Shown here one piece after another: positions 44,903 to 54,601 of a DNA stretch of 64,000 bases. Below the pieces are notes generated by a model that saw only the letters and a list, made by a program, of their open reading frames with translations, was not told the DNA's origin and did no database searches. Origin of the DNA: Schaedlerella arabinosiphila (GTDB lineage Bacteria; Bacillota; Clostridia; Lachnospirales; Lachnospiraceae); NCBI RefSeq assembly GCF_003885045.1, contig NZ_RHJS01000002.1:4208501-4272500 (forward strand), in the 5' to 3' direction. Both the position numbers and the translations under genes were made by a program. The first letter of the stretch is position 1. Each line of letters starts with the position of its first letter.

Positions 44903-46351
44903 TCACCCCTCCCCACTCTCAACCTCCGTCAGCGTATAAGTAATCTTCATAGTCTTATTGGCATCCTTCACCACCGCCGAAGAAAGATTATTGATCGTAG
45001 CCAGATAAGGCGTCAGCAGATACATATGCCGGTACTCATTCCCGTAACTGCCTCCCCACCCCACCAGAAACTGCTTATACTGAAACAGCGGCGTAGCCGC
45101 ACTCCCCAGCCTCGCGCTCCCCTGGGTATGGATAACCACATCCTCCACCGTCACCTGAAAATCCCCGCCCACGATCAAATCCCCAACCAAAGTCAAAAAC
45201 AGCTCACAAGTCCCCGACTCACAAAGCGGCTTCATCTTAGAAGTAAATCCAAAAGCAATCAGCGACACATCCGCCGTATTCGCCACATTGATCTTATAAA
45301 TCCCCTTCTTGTCATAGGCCGGCACATACAGATATCCGCCCCGCATACAGCACCTGCACTTCCGCTCCGGATAACTCCCGCTCATATCCCGCTCCCCAAC
45401 GGCCATCAGTTTCGCATTGGAAAGCGTCCACTCCCCCTCCGTCACCGAATAATCCACCTTGGAAATCCTCACCCAGAGCACCCTGGCGTTCCCGGAAGAA
45501 TTGCCCTCATTGGAAAACCCGTACCAGTACCCGTCCTTCCCGTCCAGAAACTCCCCATACAACGTATAACTCCCCAGAAACAAAAACGTCTCCACCGAAA
45601 CCGCATGATCCTCCAAAACCGTATAAGTAGAATCATCCAGCCTCTCATTCAGCCCCACACTGAAAACCGGCAGCCTCACCTTCCGCACCCTCACACTGGA
45701 ATCCTCAAAACAAATCGAATACAGCAGGTCCCTCTCAAAATCCATCTCCACCGCCTCAAACAACACAACCTGCCTCTCCTTCCCCAGATCCCCGATATCC
45801 AGCTTCTTAATCCGCAAAAACGCACTGCCATCCCCCACCAGGCTCCCGTACCCGTTCTGCCCGCCCTGGGCGCTGGTCAAAGCCACCGCCGCAATCGTCC
45901 CGTTCCCCTGGCTCGGCGTAAACTCCCACACAAACTTATACCCATTTTCCAAAACCTTGCTCTCCGTCTGGTTCAGACTCCCCCTGGCCGCATTCGCCGT
46001 AGTATTCACATTGTTGGAAGCATAAGCCACCGGCAGATTGTCCGACATCTCATAAATATGCCCCGCATCCTCTTCCAGCGCCTTGGAAAAAAGCAGAATC
46101 CCCCCTACCATGTTCGGGCAGACCGGCAGCAAAACATCATTCCACGACAACACATCCGCCAGCCGTTCCTCCGAATAAAATACCCCCATGGGGTTCATCC
46201 CCAGAATATTATTCACCGCCTCCGTCACCATATTTTCCTCCGTGACCGTCTCCACCTCCCCCGTGGCCCCATCCGTCAGTTCCAGAACCATCGTCCCTTT
46301 CAGCCTCATACACTTCCGCTCCTTCCTATCCAACCTCAAAAGGCTTCCCAA
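44903..46351 (-). CDS. Phage tail/baseplate protein
   Basis: A 482-residue structural protein that overlaps the preceding tail gene by 26 bases. It begins LKGTMVLELTDGATGEVETV and is rich in beta-strand pattern, with repeated blocks of short polar strands. By position after the large tail gene and before the lysis genes it is probably a baseplate or tail-tip protein. The first 118 residues have a diverged, truncated relative at 24713-25096. I cannot name a family. Confidence 0.75.
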   Translation of the reverse strand: MGSLLRLDRKERKCMRLKGTMVLELTDGATGEVETVTEENMVTEAVNNILGMNPMGVFYSEERLADVLSWNDVLLPVCPNMVGGILLFSKALEEDAGHIYEMSDNLPVAYASNNVNTTANAARGSLNQTESKVLENGYKFVWEFTPSQGNGTIAAVALTSAQGGQNGYGSLVGDGSAFLRIKKLDIGDLGKERQVVLFEAVEMDFERDLLYSICFEDSSVRVRKVRLPVFSVGLNERLDDSTYTVLEDHAVSVETFLFLGSYTLYGEFLDGKDGYWYGFSNEGNSSGNARVLWVRISKVDYSVTEGEWTLSNAKLMAVGERDMSGSYPERKCRCCMRGGYLYVPAYDKKGIYKINVANTADVSLIAFGFTSKMKPLCESGTCELFLTLVGDLIVGGDFQVTVEDVVIHTQGSARLGSAATPLFQYKQFLVGWGGSYGNEYRHMYLLTPYLATINNLSSAVVKDANKTMKITYTLTEVESGEG

Positions 46352-48350
46352 AAGCCCCGATCAATACCTTCCCCATACTGTCCCCATAACTCTTCTGCAC
46401 CAGCTCCATGGTCTCAATCCCCATATCCCCGGCAAACACCTTCATCCCCAGGCCGCCGCCCAAAGCAAACCGCCCCACAGATTCCTCCACCGTAACCGTA
46501 CCGTCCCAGGCAGCAGCCGCAGCCATCCCCTGCCCGCTGATAGAAGCAATACACCCGCCCGTCTCAATCTCCCCCGTGCCGCCCTCCATCCGCAGATACA
46601 CATTGAACGTATTGGTAATGTTCGGCACAAGGCTATCAATCGGATAATACAAAGACAGAATATGCTTCCCGCTCCCCCAGGTCTCCACCGGCCGGTGGGC
46701 CAGAATCTCCGAATCATTCAACTCATAAGTAACATAAACAACCGCCTGACCGTCCTCCGTCCAGATGACCGGAAGCTCCACCTCCACCGTGACTTCCTCC
46801 GTACCTCCCCCGGTCCCGCCGTCATCTCCGGCACTCTTACCAGACATTTCAACGGCTCCAACACTTTCTCCATTTTCCAAAACCGCACCAACAGCCTTTC
46901 CGCCGCTGGTTCCCGTCTTCTCTCCAATCCTGCCACGGCCTTCCTCACCGCTTCCGCCAGAATCAGCTCCCACACCATATCCGCCGTCCCCGGCTCCATC
47001 AACTTCTCCGCTATCCTCACTTCCGCCAGTCCCCGCCGGAATCGGAACCACGATACTCCCGGACGCACTGGCACTCCGTTCCACCTGCGCCGCCCTCACA
47101 TCCACAACCGCCTGCCCGAAAAACTGCACATGGGTCTCTTCCTTCGCCGCAAACTCAATACTGATCACCCGCACCCTGTCCTCCGCCACCACATAAGCAG
47201 AAGCATTGGTAAACGTATGAATCCCCACCTTCCCGGCCTCAATCTGGTTCAAAAGCCCGGAAATATTCTTGTCATTCTTAGACTTCGCCTGAGCCAGCCT
47301 GGGATTCTTCCCCACACATTTCAGGCTCTGCCTCCCGCCAATCCTGCACTGAAAAGACGTGATACAGGTCATCTGCTCCCCGTCCGCCTGCCCGCCCGTA
47401 AACGTCAGCACATCCCCCAGGTCCAAAGCCGGATTCCCTATGGTACTGGAATCAAAAGGCACATAATTCACCGCCGCCAGGTCAGCCAGTATATTCCCGC
47501 ACAACTGCCTCCTGGTCTCCTCCAGCCCAAACTGCAGAAGCGGGTTCACCCCCAGGTTCATGGTCAGCCCGTCATCCACCTCCAGCCCATAATACTCCGC
47601 CGTCTGCGTCCGCAGGTTCGTAGAACTCACCGCCGTATACCTGGTAATAAAATCAGAAAAACTGCTGGAAAACCGATGCCTCCCCTGTACCTCCAGCACC
47701 GGCTCCGCCCCGTACTTCCGAAGCTCCAGCCTCCCCCGCCGGTTGATACAGAAAAACCCGCCCAGCACCTGCCCCACAAAAAACAGCACATCCCGGTACG
47801 TCCCAATATCATTCTCCGGGTAGATCGAAAGCAGCTCCCTCCCGTTGGGCATCCCCTCAATCTCCCCCTGCGTGTTCTCCATCTCCACACCACAAGCCTT
47901 ACAGCACAGCTCCAGAAAATCCCAGGCATTCCCCACAGCCTCAAACCCGTTAAAACTCTTCTCAAACCGCAGCATGTAATCATAGGCTTTCAGTTCCAGG
48001 CAATGTGCCGTCCGGTTCGCCTCGCTCACCTCAAAACTCCCCATCGGCACTTCCTCAAACCCGCCGCCCTCCACCCGCAGATGATAGAAAAGCTCCACCT
48101 TCGCCCCGTCCAGCGTATACCGGTCCACCTGGGAAAACAGCGTAACACCCATCTCCGCCGCATACACCGTCCCCAGCTCAATCTCCGCGCTCCCGCAGCA
48201 CTGGGCCGAAATATACCCGCTCCCCTTCACAATATCCTCATATCCGAACGGATACACCGCCCCGCCCTTCGTAGTGATCCTCCCCGTCCAATAATACCTC
48301 CGGGTATTCTCCTGCACCGCCCGCAGGAACGCCTCGCTCACCGGATACAT
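46326..48350 (-). CDS. Phage minor structural tail protein
   Basis: The start MYPVSEAF at 48350 is preceded by GGAAGGGGGTG at proper distance; the ATG six codons upstream is not. The 674-residue protein has an N-terminal tail-hub-like part (YWTGRITTKGGAVYPFGYED) and a glycine- and serine-rich low-complexity segment at about 430-510, then a C-terminal beta-rich part. It lies directly upstream of the baseplate gene. A fragment of a diverged copy is at 25098-25674. It is probably the tail-associated protein that contacts the host. Confidence 0.8.
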   Translation of the reverse strand: MYPVSEAFLRAVQENTRRYYWTGRITTKGGAVYPFGYEDIVKGSGYISAQCCGSAEIELGTVYAAEMGVTLFSQVDRYTLDGAKVELFYHLRVEGGGFEEVPMGSFEVSEANRTAHCLELKAYDYMLRFEKSFNGFEAVGNAWDFLELCCKACGVEMENTQGEIEGMPNGRELLSIYPENDIGTYRDVLFFVGQVLGGFFCINRRGRLELRKYGAEPVLEVQGRHRFSSSFSDFITRYTAVSSTNLRTQTAEYYGLEVDDGLTMNLGVNPLLQFGLEETRRQLCGNILADLAAVNYVPFDSSTIGNPALDLGDVLTFTGGQADGEQMTCITSFQCRIGGRQSLKCVGKNPRLAQAKSKNDKNISGLLNQIEAGKVGIHTFTNASAYVVAEDRVRVISIEFAAKEETHVQFFGQAVVDVRAAQVERSASASGSIVVPIPAGTGGSEDSGEVDGAGDGGYGVGADSGGSGEEGRGRIGEKTGTSGGKAVGAVLENGESVGAVEMSGKSAGDDGGTGGGTEEVTVEVELPVIWTEDGQAVVYVTYELNDSEILAHRPVETWGSGKHILSLYYPIDSLVPNITNTFNVYLRMEGGTGEIETGGCIASISGQGMAAAAAWDGTVTVEESVGRFALGGGLGMKVFAGDMGIETMELVQKSYGDSMGKVLIGAFGKPFEVG

Positions 48351-48370
48351 GAAAACACCCCCTTCCACGC

Positions 48371-48399
48371 AAAAAGCACCAGACCTTCCAGACTGATGC
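48371..48399 (-). terminator. Terminator of the first cargo unit
   Basis: On the minus strand GCATCAG pairs with CTGGTGC and is followed by TTTTTGCG. It begins 32 bases after the stop of the 61-residue gene and directly before the next tail gene, so it closes the cargo transcript. Confidence 0.75.
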
Positions 48400-48431
48400 C
48401 TTGTTTAAATATGTTCATCAATTTTAAAAAA

Positions 48432-48617
48432 TCATGTTTTCCGTACTTTGTTTATTCCTTTTATAATTTCAGGACCATACTTTTTTATCACCCCTGCCCC
48501 CAATAGAACTATCCCCAATACCTTCCCACCATCTTTCAATAATTGTGCTCCTGATTCTGTTTTTTGATAATCTTCACTATTTAGTGTCTGATTTTGAAAT
48601 CTCTTTTGTTCTGCCAT
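48432..48617 (-). CDS. Small hydrophobic cargo protein
   Basis: From MAEQKRF (48617, with GGAGG upstream) the gene encodes 61 residues. A single membrane-prone segment (KVLGIVLLGAGVIKKY) is followed by a basic tail. The start lies 41 bases inside the preceding cargo gene, so the two are co-translated. A short single-pass protein paired with a larger cytoplasmic one could be an effector with its regulator, but nothing proves this. It is AT-rich. Confidence 0.6.
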   Translation of the reverse strand: MAEQKRFQNQTLNSEDYQKTESGAQLLKDGGKVLGIVLLGAGVIKKYGPEIIKGINKVRKT

Positions 48618-49680
48618 TTTCAAATACCTCCAAAAGTTTCTCCCCACTTATTTGAATACTAATGGCATCATAGTCTTGCGCATCTTCCAAACAAATATTT
48701 CGTTCAGATGCCACATATTCATCCGCATGATAATAAAACATTTCTGTATTTTCTTTATGGATATACCGCAAAGTTTTTAATGCATTAAAATCTATCGTTT
48801 TCATTTCTTTTTCTGCCATATTAAAAACTTGTTCAGCGGATTCAATCTGTCCACATATCGCATAGGATGCAGCAATCATTTGAGTTGCTTGCAAATATAA
48901 AGCATAGTATTCTTGTATTTCCAAAAATTCTTTATCTTTTTGTCTTAGCGAACCCGAATGTAATAACTCCATTCCAAACCGCTTCCATTTGCTTTCTGGA
49001 ATCGCTTCAAAACTATTTACACGGCGTTTAAATGTCTGTAATAATTGCCTTTGTGCCACAAACATATTACTTCTACCTTGTTCTATTGCAATAACACGCT
49101 CTTTTGATTCCGATTTAATAGCAAGAAGAATCTGATCTCTTCCTGCCAGCAAAAAACCAATCCTATCATCCTTTTGGCCTTGTTCAATTCGTTCTACCGT
49201 GCGGTATGTCTGATTCATTATCTCTGCAAGCTCATTAATCCGTTGCTGCATATACAGATTATGATAACTGACAGCAATACTGTCAAACGGATTCCCTTGT
49301 ATGATTTCTTCTTGCCTAATCGGAAGGTTATCTACAAACTGTCGTTTGCCACCTTCCAAAGATTTATAAAGTGTAGGCCACATAACTCCGGTTTTAGAAT
49401 TTTGATTAATAAATAGTTCGCCTGCTTGAAAAGCCTTTTGATGTTTTACCGGAATCTGAACTACATATTCTACTGCTCTTTCTATATGAGTAAGAGCGTC
49501 TGCCATATTTGTATATTGCATTAATCTTGCTAAAATCCCATCAAAATCTATATCTGTTTTATTTGAAGTAATATTTAAGACTTTCTCAACAGGTAGTTTC
49601 GGAGAAGTAACTTTCTCATCTTTTTTTACAATATTCGTATTTTCATGATTCACAATACCATCATCATGTACAGCAGCCAT
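48577..49680 (-). CDS. Unknown cargo protein in tail operon
   Basis: The start MAAVHDDG at 49680 is chosen because GGGAGGCGG lies just before it; the longer frame overlaps the previous tail gene. The 367-residue protein is mostly alpha-helical (TPR-like rhythm after residue 150, YALYLQATQMIAASYAICGQ), without signal peptide or known motif. Base composition is much more AT-rich than the phage genes on both sides, and it has a perfect TATAAT upstream and a terminator downstream. I do not recognise a family. It is a lysogen-expressed cargo gene in type. Confidence 0.6.
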   Translation of the reverse strand: MAAVHDDGIVNHENTNIVKKDEKVTSPKLPVEKVLNITSNKTDIDFDGILARLMQYTNMADALTHIERAVEYVVQIPVKHQKAFQAGELFINQNSKTGVMWPTLYKSLEGGKRQFVDNLPIRQEEIIQGNPFDSIAVSYHNLYMQQRINELAEIMNQTYRTVERIEQGQKDDRIGFLLAGRDQILLAIKSESKERVIAIEQGRSNMFVAQRQLLQTFKRRVNSFEAIPESKWKRFGMELLHSGSLRQKDKEFLEIQEYYALYLQATQMIAASYAICGQIESAEQVFNMAEKEMKTIDFNALKTLRYIHKENTEMFYYHADEYVASERNICLEDAQDYDAISIQISGEKLLEVFENGRTKEISKSDTK

Positions 49681-49728
49681 CAAACAACCGCCTCCCACAG
49701 TATTATCTAAATTCCTTGTTACTTCCTC

Positions 49729-49734
49729 ATTATA
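49729..49734 (-). promoter_or_regulatory. -10 element of the first cargo unit
   Basis: A perfect TATAAT lies on the minus strand 49 bases before the start of the 367-residue gene, just past the stop of the tail gene. No good -35 is visible at 16-18 bases, so a weak or activator-dependent promoter is likely. Confidence 0.5.
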
Positions 49735-49769
49735 CAGCATATCCCGCCAAAAATCATCTGTTATTTCTC

Positions 49770-50132
49770 TTAAAACTCCCTTAATGTAAACGACACCTTC
49801 CAAAGTCCCTTAAAAGAAGTATCCTTCACCAGCACCGCCTTATACCCCTCAACAAACATCTCCGCCTCCTTCATCTCCAACGACTCCGTATCAAAATACC
49901 CCACGGAAATCTTCTCCCTCTGCTTAAACCCCGTCAGCACTTTCAGCCACCTCGGAGAAACCGAAAAACTCACCGCAATAGACACCACCCCCAGCCTTAC
50001 CACATCCCTCTGGGTAGTCCCGGCTTCCGTCTCCCCGCCGGAATCCGCCTCCACGTCAACCATCTGCACCTCATAAGATTCCGGCAGAGGGAGCAAAACA
50101 CCGTCAAACACCAGATACTGTACAAACGCCAT
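49770..50132 (-). CDS. Small phage tail protein
   Basis: A 120-residue protein with beta-strand pattern (QYLVFDGVLLPLPESYEVQ, SISVSFSVSP-like middle, KVSFTLREF end). It starts 2 bases after the tape measure stop, the place where siphophages encode a distal tail protein or small baseplate component. No family is recognised. The GC content and codon use fit the phage, unlike the cargo gene that follows. Confidence 0.65.
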   Translation of the reverse strand: MAFVQYLVFDGVLLPLPESYEVQMVDVEADSGGETEAGTTQRDVVRLGVVSIAVSFSVSPRWLKVLTGFKQREKISVGYFDTESLEMKEAEMFVEGYKAVLVKDTSFKGLWKVSFTLREF

Positions 50133-50134
50133 CC

Positions 50135-53065
50135 CTATCTCCCTCCCGACCTAAGATTCTGCCTCGCCTGCGCGTCCACCACCACCTCATCCAGCAGCGT
50201 GCCGCCCACATACACCGGAATACAGATCGTCCCCAAATTCTCCCCGCTCTGCATCCCCACAAACATCTCCCGCAGCCCCGAAACCATCTGCCGCACAGCC
50301 TCCAGAGAAGCCCCCTGCGCCTGGACCGCCTGCATATCCGCCATCTTCGGGCTCACCACCATATCCCCGGCCACGCCCTCCACAGCCTTCCGCACCAGCC
50401 CCCGGCTCCTCTCAATCCCTCTCGCCAGACCGCCCATAAAATCCGGCATCCAGCTCTCATAATCCGTCAAAGGCCCCTCGTCCGGCACAGAAAAATGCAG
50501 GAAAGAACGTATCTTATCCGCCACGTCAGACACCGCGCTCACCACATTCCCTATGGCACTGCGGATACCCTCCGCAATCACGTTGATAAAATCCATCCCC
50601 CACTGCAAAGCCCGCCCCGGCAGAGACGTAATAAACCTAATCGCCGACTGGAACCCATCCTGCACCACGCTCCCCAGAGAACCCAGCGCCGAACCAATCC
50701 CCGACACCATCCCCCGGAAAGCCTCCACCGCCGACTGCCTCAAATTCCCCGCCACGGAAACCACCAGATTTATCAGCCCATTCCAGGCAACAACCGCCGC
50801 CGAAGAAACCACAGACCAAAGATTCCCCATAAAATCCCGAAGCCCCAACAACAAAATAGACACATGGTTCACCAGCCCCTGCACCGCAGCCCCAACCATC
50901 TGCCCAATCCCCGTCCAGATAGCAGAAGCCGCCTGCTGAATATTCGTCCAGATATGCAGCGCGTCCTCTTTCAGCTTCGTAAAATTCCCCGTCACCAGAT
51001 CAATCAGCAGCAGAACCGGCCCCAGCACCACATTTTTAATCAACTCCCAGGCCCCCGAAGCCGCAGTCTGAATCCCAGACCAGATCCCCCGCAGCGTAAC
51101 AGAAAGATTCTCCCACAAAGAGCGGATCATATCCACAATCCCAGCCAGCACCGGATTCTCCATCATGCCCGTCCAGACACTCCCGAAGAAATCCCCCACC
51201 GACTGCCAAAGCCCCAACCACCAGGCCGGAATCCCCTCAAAAAACGAAACCAGCGCCTCCCAGGCCGCCGGTATAGTCTCCGTAAAAAACGAACAGATAA
51301 CCTCCCAGGCAGAAACAAAAAAGTCCCTCACCTGCGCCCAGACCGCATTTACCGCATTCCGGAACCACTCACACTTATTATAAAGCAGCACCACAGCCCC
51401 AATCACCGCAGCAATGGCAATCGGAACCCACCCGATAGCCGCCACCACCGCCGACAACGCCGGAACCACCGTCCCCGACACAAACCCAATCACCCCGGAA
51501 ACAGCCCCCGCAACCTTCGGAACCACCGTCAAGATCGTCCCGACAGCCCCGACAACCTTCCCGACCACAATCAGCACCGGTCCCAGAGCCGCCGCCACCA
51601 GAGCCACCGTCACAATGACCTTCTTCGTCCCCTCGTCCAGACCATTCAGCCAGTCCACAAGCCCCTGAATCCACCCGACAACCTGCCGGATAGACGGCAT
51701 CAAAATCTCCCCGATAGAGATAGCCAATTCCTCCAACTGGCTCTTCAAAATCGTAAGCTGCCCTGCCAGATTGTCCTGCATGGTCTCGGCCATCCGTTCC
51801 GCCGTACCGTCACAGTTATTGATAGCACTGTTCAGCTTCTCAATATCCCCAGGAGCCGCATTCATCACCGCCAGGAACCCGCTCATGGCATTCTTCCCCA
51901 CCAGGGCCTCCGCATTGGCCGCCCGTTCAGATTCCGACATCTGCGCAAACGCCGCCCGGCAGTCTGTCAGGATATCCCCCAGGCTTCTCATACTCCCATC
52001 TGCATTGGTGGTCTGCACCGTCAGCTCCCCGAACGCATCCCCTACAAAAGTCACTTCCCCCGTCAGGCTCGTCAGCATGGTCCGCATAGCCGTACCCGCC
52101 TGGGAAGACTTGATGCCCGCATTGGCCATCAGACCGATATCCTCCGCCGTGTCCTCCGCCGTGAACCCCAAAGCCCCGGCAACCGGCGCACAATACTTAA
52201 ACGTCTCCCCCATCATGGCAACATTCGTATTCGCATTAGAACTCGCCGCCGCCAAAATATCCGCAAAATGCCCCGAATCCGCCGCCGACAGCCCCAGAGC
52301 CGTCAAAGCGTCCGTCACGATATCCGAAGTAGTCGCCAGATCCTCCCCGGAAGCCGCCGCCAGGTTCATGATCCCCTCAATCCCCTCCAGCATATCCCCG
52401 GTCTTCCACCCGGCCATAGCCATATAATTCATAGCCTCCGCCGCCTCCGAAGCGGAGAACTTCGTCTTGCTCCCCATCTCCCTGGCCTTGTCCCGCAGGG
52501 CATCCAGCTCCTTCCCCGCCGCCCCGGACACCGCCGCCACCTGGCTCATGGCAGAATCAAAATCAGAAGCCACCTTCACCGCGGCCGCAGAAAGCCCGCC
52601 CACAGCCGCCGTCACCGGCATCAGCTTCCGCCCGGCCCCCTCAATCACCGAACCCACATCCTGCAGCTTCTCCCCTGCAGCCCCAATCTTCTGCAAAGCC
52701 ACCGAAGCCTGCTCCGCCTGCCGCTCCAAATCCCGCAGGGCCTGCTCCGTCTCCACAATCTCCCTCTGCAGGGCAGCATACTGGCTCCGGGAAATCTCCC
52801 CCTTCGCCAGAGCCTCATTCGCCTGCTGCCCCGCCAGCCTCAACGCCTCCAGCTTCTCCCTGGTCTCCCCCACAGCCTGGGCCAGAAGCCTCTGCTTCTG
52901 CGCCATCAGCTCCGCATTGCCGGGGTCCAGCTTCAACAGCTTGTTCACGTCCTTCAACTGCGCCTGCGTGTCCCGGATCTCCTTATTCACCTTTGAAAGC
53001 GCCGTGGAGAGCTTCGTAGTATCCCCGCCGATCTCCACCGTAATCCCCTGAATCCTGGATGCCAC
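50135..53065 (-). CDS. Phage tail tape measure protein
   Basis: This is the longest late gene (about 976 residues). It starts with the TMP-type region (ITVEIGGDTTKLSTALSKVN), then a coiled coil, the conserved AMNYMAMAGWKTGDMLEGI area and central hydrophobic membrane-like stretches (VIVTVALVAAALGPVLIVVG), and tryptophan-rich repeats. It sets tail length. The start is placed at GTG 53065 with GTGAGG before it, because a terminator hairpin lies in the extra 17 codons of the longer frame. A cargo gene separates it from the tail chaperone genes that normally precede it directly. Confidence 0.88.
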   Translation of the reverse strand: MASRIQGITVEIGGDTTKLSTALSKVNKEIRDTQAQLKDVNKLLKLDPGNAELMAQKQRLLAQAVGETREKLEALRLAGQQANEALAKGEISRSQYAALQREIVETEQALRDLERQAEQASVALQKIGAAGEKLQDVGSVIEGAGRKLMPVTAAVGGLSAAAVKVASDFDSAMSQVAAVSGAAGKELDALRDKAREMGSKTKFSASEAAEAMNYMAMAGWKTGDMLEGIEGIMNLAAASGEDLATTSDIVTDALTALGLSAADSGHFADILAAASSNANTNVAMMGETFKYCAPVAGALGFTAEDTAEDIGLMANAGIKSSQAGTAMRTMLTSLTGEVTFVGDAFGELTVQTTNADGSMRSLGDILTDCRAAFAQMSESERAANAEALVGKNAMSGFLAVMNAAPGDIEKLNSAINNCDGTAERMAETMQDNLAGQLTILKSQLEELAISIGEILMPSIRQVVGWIQGLVDWLNGLDEGTKKVIVTVALVAAALGPVLIVVGKVVGAVGTILTVVPKVAGAVSGVIGFVSGTVVPALSAVVAAIGWVPIAIAAVIGAVVLLYNKCEWFRNAVNAVWAQVRDFFVSAWEVICSFFTETIPAAWEALVSFFEGIPAWWLGLWQSVGDFFGSVWTGMMENPVLAGIVDMIRSLWENLSVTLRGIWSGIQTAASGAWELIKNVVLGPVLLLIDLVTGNFTKLKEDALHIWTNIQQAASAIWTGIGQMVGAAVQGLVNHVSILLLGLRDFMGNLWSVVSSAAVVAWNGLINLVVSVAGNLRQSAVEAFRGMVSGIGSALGSLGSVVQDGFQSAIRFITSLPGRALQWGMDFINVIAEGIRSAIGNVVSAVSDVADKIRSFLHFSVPDEGPLTDYESWMPDFMGGLARGIERSRGLVRKAVEGVAGDMVVSPKMADMQAVQAQGASLEAVRQMVSGLREMFVGMQSGENLGTICIPVYVGGTLLDEVVVDAQARQNLRSGGR

Positions 53066-53090
53066 AACCCTCACCCGCCTTTCTCCAACG

Positions 53091-53113
53091 AAAAAAGGAG
53101 CCACTACAGCTCC
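53091..53113 (-). terminator. Terminator before the tape measure gene
   Basis: GGAGC and GCTCC pair around a 7-base loop on the minus strand, followed by TTTTTTCG. It is one of two terminators between the RES-domain gene and the tape measure gene. Confidence 0.7.
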
Positions 53114-53127
53114 CATAAAAATGCAAC

Positions 53128-53157
53128 AAAAAAGCGCCTGCCATTTCTGACAAACGC
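53128..53157 (-). terminator. Terminator of the RES cargo unit
   Basis: On the minus strand GCGTTTGTC pairs with GGCAGGCGC (with wobbles) and is followed by TTTTTTGTTG. It starts 26 bases after the stop of the RES gene. Confidence 0.75.
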
Positions 53158-53182
53158 CTTATGTAAAAATCATTCTTTTATC

Positions 53183-54508
53183 CTAATTATCAGAATATTT
53201 TATAATCTGGTACTTATCTGGATTACATATTATTTCATTAATATGAATTAAAAACTTGTATAAAAGCAATTTTTGTATTTGAAACTCTTTAGTTTCTACA
53301 TATTCTTCTGTATTCAATCTTACCATTTCCTTCAAGTAAGTCTCTACACAAACAGTATAGTGAAAGTATTCTTGCATTATATACTTTTGAGCCTGTGCTT
53401 TTCTACAATTCTCAAAACATACTTCTATCATCTGTTGAACTTTTTCTAATTCTATATCATTTTCTTTTTGAAAATATATCTCATAAAAAAATTTTTTTAT
53501 ATATTGTTCATTGTATGCCGTATCCGCAGTATAAGGAATAATAAAACAATAGTTCAAATTGGGAACCCTCCAATACTCATTTACTACTTTATACATAGGT
53601 GGTTTTGAAGTTTGATATTGAAGTCCTAGCCAATCTCCTTTATTTTGTATTGCTTCCATCATTAACTGCGGTAATACATATTCTTGTACAAACACGCCTT
53701 TTGTTCCTTCTTTTGTAGGATACTGTAATATTTGATATAATATATAATCACCTATCATTTTTTTCATATTATTTTTAGAAAATGTATAATATGAATTATC
53801 ATATTCTGGCATACTCGAACCTGTATACGTTTCCGAAATCAATGCATTTAAATTTCCTATGAACCCATTTGAAACATCATACATTCCATTTCTATAAAAG
53901 TAACTATACCTTGGAAAAAATAAAGCTATATTTACTTCTTCAATAGTTCCATTTATTTCATTCAATGCAATTTGAAGCGATTCAGCCATATAGCTCATTG
54001 GTTGCCCTGTCATACTATACCGCTGATTGCCAGCTAAGTATCTCTTTGTAAAAGGAATGTGAAAATATTCCCTTATATCTGATTCATCATAATCCCCCGT
54101 CTTTCTACGAACCCTAAACATCGGTTTGCAAAGTTGTTGTGCATTGATAGATGTGTAATTTGTACTGTATTTTTGTAAAAATGCGACCATTCCGTGATAA
54201 GCCTTTTCATGATTACATGTAATAAACGTCTTGTATATATTAATTATCTCATCAAAAACAACAGCAATATAGTCTATCTTCGACTGCAAATCTGTTTTCA
54301 TTTCTTCTAAAAAGCTTACAATATTTTCATTTTTTGCAAAACCATGACAACAAGAACATAAATTACTTGAATCTAAGTTTTTCAAACTTTCGAGAAAGTT
54401 TTCTTTATATTTGTATAAATCGTCTTCAAATCTTAATGTGCTATGTCTTGACATCGTTTTTAGCTTATGCTGATACTCATCTTTAATAAAACAATATATA
54501 CAGCTCAT
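53183..54508 (-). CDS. RES-domain protein with N-terminal cysteine cluster
   Basis: The 441-residue protein has an N-terminal CxxC (C3, C6) and CxCC (C51, C53, C54) that could bind zinc. From 130 a RES-like domain follows: FRVR (131-134), FHIPFTKRYL, NQRYSMTGQP (R163 and S165) and YMAESLQIALNEI with its glutamates. RES-domain toxins are known to degrade NAD+. The gene is AT-rich, has a strong promoter upstream and a terminator downstream, and splits the tail chaperone from the tape measure. A role as abortive-infection or superinfection-exclusion cargo is inferred. No antitoxin of the Xre type is adjacent. Confidence 0.65.
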   Translation of the reverse strand: MSCIYCFIKDEYQHKLKTMSRHSTLRFEDDLYKYKENFLESLKNLDSSNLCSCCHGFAKNENIVSFLEEMKTDLQSKIDYIAVVFDEIINIYKTFITCNHEKAYHGMVAFLQKYSTNYTSINAQQLCKPMFRVRRKTGDYDESDIREYFHIPFTKRYLAGNQRYSMTGQPMSYMAESLQIALNEINGTIEEVNIALFFPRYSYFYRNGMYDVSNGFIGNLNALISETYTGSSMPEYDNSYYTFSKNNMKKMIGDYILYQILQYPTKEGTKGVFVQEYVLPQLMMEAIQNKGDWLGLQYQTSKPPMYKVVNEYWRVPNLNYCFIIPYTADTAYNEQYIKKFFYEIYFQKENDIELEKVQQMIEVCFENCRKAQAQKYIMQEYFHYTVCVETYLKEMVRLNTEEYVETKEFQIQKLLLYKFLIHINEIICNPDKYQIIKYSDN

Positions 54509-54566
54509 TTATATCTCCTTTTAAATGTAGTCTTTCCTGAATTTATTCAGCCTTTTCCCACTACCC

Positions 54567-54595
54567 ATCATAGCAGAAAAAGGCCGCCATATCAA
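54567..54595 (-). promoter_or_regulatory. Sigma-A promoter of the RES cargo gene
   Basis: TTGATA (54590-54595) and TATGAT (54567-54572) are 17 bases apart on the minus strand, with TGC giving an extended -10. It lies directly after the stop of the tail chaperone extension. Confidence 0.75.
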
Positions 54596-54601
54596 TCAAA
54601 T

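Noticed and set aside
50495..52996. 833-residue ORF on the plus strand
   Set aside because: It is antisense to the tape measure gene, with the same arginine/proline-rich low-complexity pattern as the other antisense frames. Similar frames at 44855-46495, 46188-48506 and 56910-58562 were dropped for the same reason.
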